Part shown: in pieces, positions 62,880-64,000 of the stretch | How positions within the stretch are numbered: the stretch's first letter is position 1 | Layout of the letters: every line of letters begins with the position of its first letter | Source of the DNA: Roseibium aggregatum | Lineage (GTDB): Bacteria; Pseudomonadota; Alphaproteobacteria; Rhizobiales; Stappiaceae | Direction of reading: 5' to 3' | Length of the DNA: 64,000 nt | NCBI RefSeq assembly: GCF_014692675.1 | Contig: NZ_JABFCZ010000012.1 | Span: 62,001 to 126,000, forward strand | Translations under genes and position numbers: made by a program | Notes under the pieces: model-generated | What the model was told of the DNA's origin: nothing | Seen by the model: the letters and a program-made list of their open reading frames with translations, nothing else | Database searches by the model: none

Positions 62880-64000
62880 ATGGGTGTTCTGGAGGTTCCG
62901 GCACCGTCCTATCAGGATGAGGAAATCAATCTTCTGGACGAAGCGTTCGCACGTTTTCTGGAACAGGAGATCGCGCCGGACTACGAGGACTTCGTCACGG
63001 CCGGAAGCGTCAGCCGGGAGGCCTGGAAGAAGACCGGTGACGGCGGTTTCCTGTGCCCGGCCATCCCGGAAGCCTACGGCGGCGCCGGCGGCACCTTTGC
63101 CCATGAGGCGGCGATCATCCACCGTCTGGGCGTCGACGGCTTCGACCATTTCGGCATCGCGCTGCATTCGGCAATCGTCGCCCCCTATATCCTGCACTAC
63201 GGATCGGAGGACCAGAAGAAGCGCTGGCTCCCCGGTCTCGTCTCCGGCGATCTCGTCGGCGCCATCGCCATGACCGAGCCGGGGGCCGGTTCTGACCTTC
63301 AGGGCGTAAAAACCACCGCGCGCAAGGACGGCAATCACTACGTCATCAACGGCAGCAAGACCTTTATCACCAACGGCCAGCTCGCCAACCTGATCATCGT
63401 CGTCGCCAAGACCGATCCCGCCCAGGGCGCCAAGGGCATATCCCTGTTCGTCGTCGAAACCGAACACGTCGAAGGGTTCAAGCGCGGCCGCAATCTGGAC
63501 AAGCTGGGGCTGAAGGGCAACGACACGTCGGAGCTCTTTTTCGAGGACGTGCGCGTTCCCGCCGACGCCCTGATCGGGGCGGAGGAAGGCCGGGGGTTCT
63601 ATCAGCTGATGGAGCAATTGCCGCAGGAACGGCTGCTGGTCGCCTGTCAGGCCATGGCGGCGATCGAACGGGCGCTCAAGGTCACGCTCGACTACGTCAA
63701 GGAGCGCAAGGCGTTCGGCAAGTCCATCCTGGACTTCCAGAACACCCAGTTCAAGCTGGCGGAAGTCAAGACCGAGGCCACGATCGGCCGGGTGTTCGTC
63801 AACGATTGCATTCAGCGCCACATCGAAGGCAAGCTCGACAGCGTCACCGCCTCCATGGCCAAGTACTGGACAACCGATCTTCAATGCAAAGTGATGGACG
63901 AGTGCCTCCAGCTTCATGGCGGATACGGTTACATGAACGAGTACCCGATCGCCCGGCTTTACGCGGATGCCCGCGTGCAACGCATCTACGCCGGGACGAA
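62880..64000 (+). CDS. Acyl-CoA dehydrogenase, classical type (C-terminus beyond window)
   Basis: About 373 residues are visible from ATG 62880, no stop before the edge. Motifs: GFLCPAIPEAYGGAGGTFAH, AIAMTEPGAGSDLQGVKTTA, TFITNGQLANLIIVVAKTDP, LGLKGNDTSELFFEDVRVPA and QLHGGYGYMNEYPIARLYAD, then RVQRIYAGT with the usual active-site approach. The family length is ~380-390, so only a few residues are missing. It lies 68 bp after the long dehydrogenase in the same direction; the two probably share an operon and the LiuR-like site. Confidence 0.92.
   Translation, partial: MGVLEVPAPSYQDEEINLLDEAFARFLEQEIAPDYEDFVTAGSVSREAWKKTGDGGFLCPAIPEAYGGAGGTFAHEAAIIHRLGVDGFDHFGIALHSAIVAPYILHYGSEDQKKRWLPGLVSGDLVGAIAMTEPGAGSDLQGVKTTARKDGNHYVINGSKTFITNGQLANLIIVVAKTDPAQGAKGISLFVVETEHVEGFKRGRNLDKLGLKGNDTSELFFEDVRVPADALIGAEEGRGFYQLMEQLPQERLLVACQAMAAIERALKVTLDYVKERKAFGKSILDFQNTQFKLAEVKTEATIGRVFVNDCIQRHIEGKLDSVTASMAKYWTTDLQCKVMDECLQLHGGYGYMNEYPIARLYADARVQRIYAGT

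Noticed and set aside
60907-62904. 665-residue minus-strand frame opposite the long acyl-CoA dehydrogenase
   Set aside because: The plus strand carries the full dehydrogenase signature and a ribosome site.
1-64000. CRISPR arrays, tRNA or rRNA genes, IS elements, prophage
   Set aside because: No spaced direct repeats, cloverleaf sequences, transposases or phage genes were seen in reading the intergenic regions; a tRNAscan or ISfinder search could confirm.

Overview
The window is GC-rich (roughly 60-63%), densely coded and reads as chromosomal DNA of an alphaproteobacterium. A complete FixL-FixJ-FixK microaerobic circuit with ccoNOQP-GHIS, a five-gene urt urea transporter, a PodJ-like polar protein with Sel1 repeats, a LiuR-like MerR regulator and a TIGR02186/TSUP pair together suggest Hyphomicrobiales, perhaps a marine Stappiaceae-type genome (Roseibium/Labrenzia-like). 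That placement is inference. I found no tRNA, rRNA, CRISPR array, insertion sequence or phage gene.

Layout. 1-4.1 kb (minus): a truncated response regulator and a giant permease-histidine kinase-receiver fusion. 4.3-4.7 kb: a small exported Asp/Gly/Ser-repeat protein. 5.2-10.9 kb (plus): urtABCDE, followed by an M20 deacylase. 12.4-16 kb: UDP-glucose dehydrogenase, an ExoY-like sugar-phosphate transferase, AroQ and a CheY-like receiver. 16.3-24.6 kb (minus): ccoSIHG and ccoPQON for cbb3 oxidase, with a perfect FNR/FixK box upstream of ccoN. 24.7-31.4 kb: an AbrB-type membrane protein, a GST-like protein, hemN with its own FNR/FixK-like box, then fixK, a lone receiver, fixJ and fixL. 31.5-37.8 kb: an aminotransferase, MscL and a second permease-kinase fusion of CrbS type facing a CrbR-like regulator. 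38-45 kb: a thioesterase, small and hypothetical secreted proteins, an isomerase, a DEAD-box RNA helicase and a palindromic intergenic repeat. 45.4-48.7 kb: the Lhr-like DEXH helicase/PdeM nuclease pair. 49-53.7 kb: an acyl-CoA ligase/enoyl-CoA hydratase pair with a divergent TetR gene and a clear operator, then TIGR02186/TSUP. 53.8-57.9 kb: the 1375-residue PodJ-like protein. 58.3-64 kb: a MerR regulator, a LysR/cupin/DUF4865 group and two acyl-CoA dehydrogenases, the last cut by the window end.

How the parts work together. The central 16-31 kb block is a self-contained low-oxygen module: a heme-PAS sensor (FixL), its regulator (FixJ), a FixK-type Crp/Fnr factor, and two likely FixK targets (ccoN operon and hemN) carrying matching boxes. 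The urt operon sits next to a sensor kinase whose N-terminus is itself an NCS1-type permease, suggesting coupled sensing of a nitrogenous solute. Two permease-kinase fusions of different transporter families (NCS1 and SSS/SLC5) lie about 30 kb apart. A near-identical palindromic motif upstream of the MerR gene and of the acyl-CoA dehydrogenase gene suggests a small acyl-CoA catabolic regulon.
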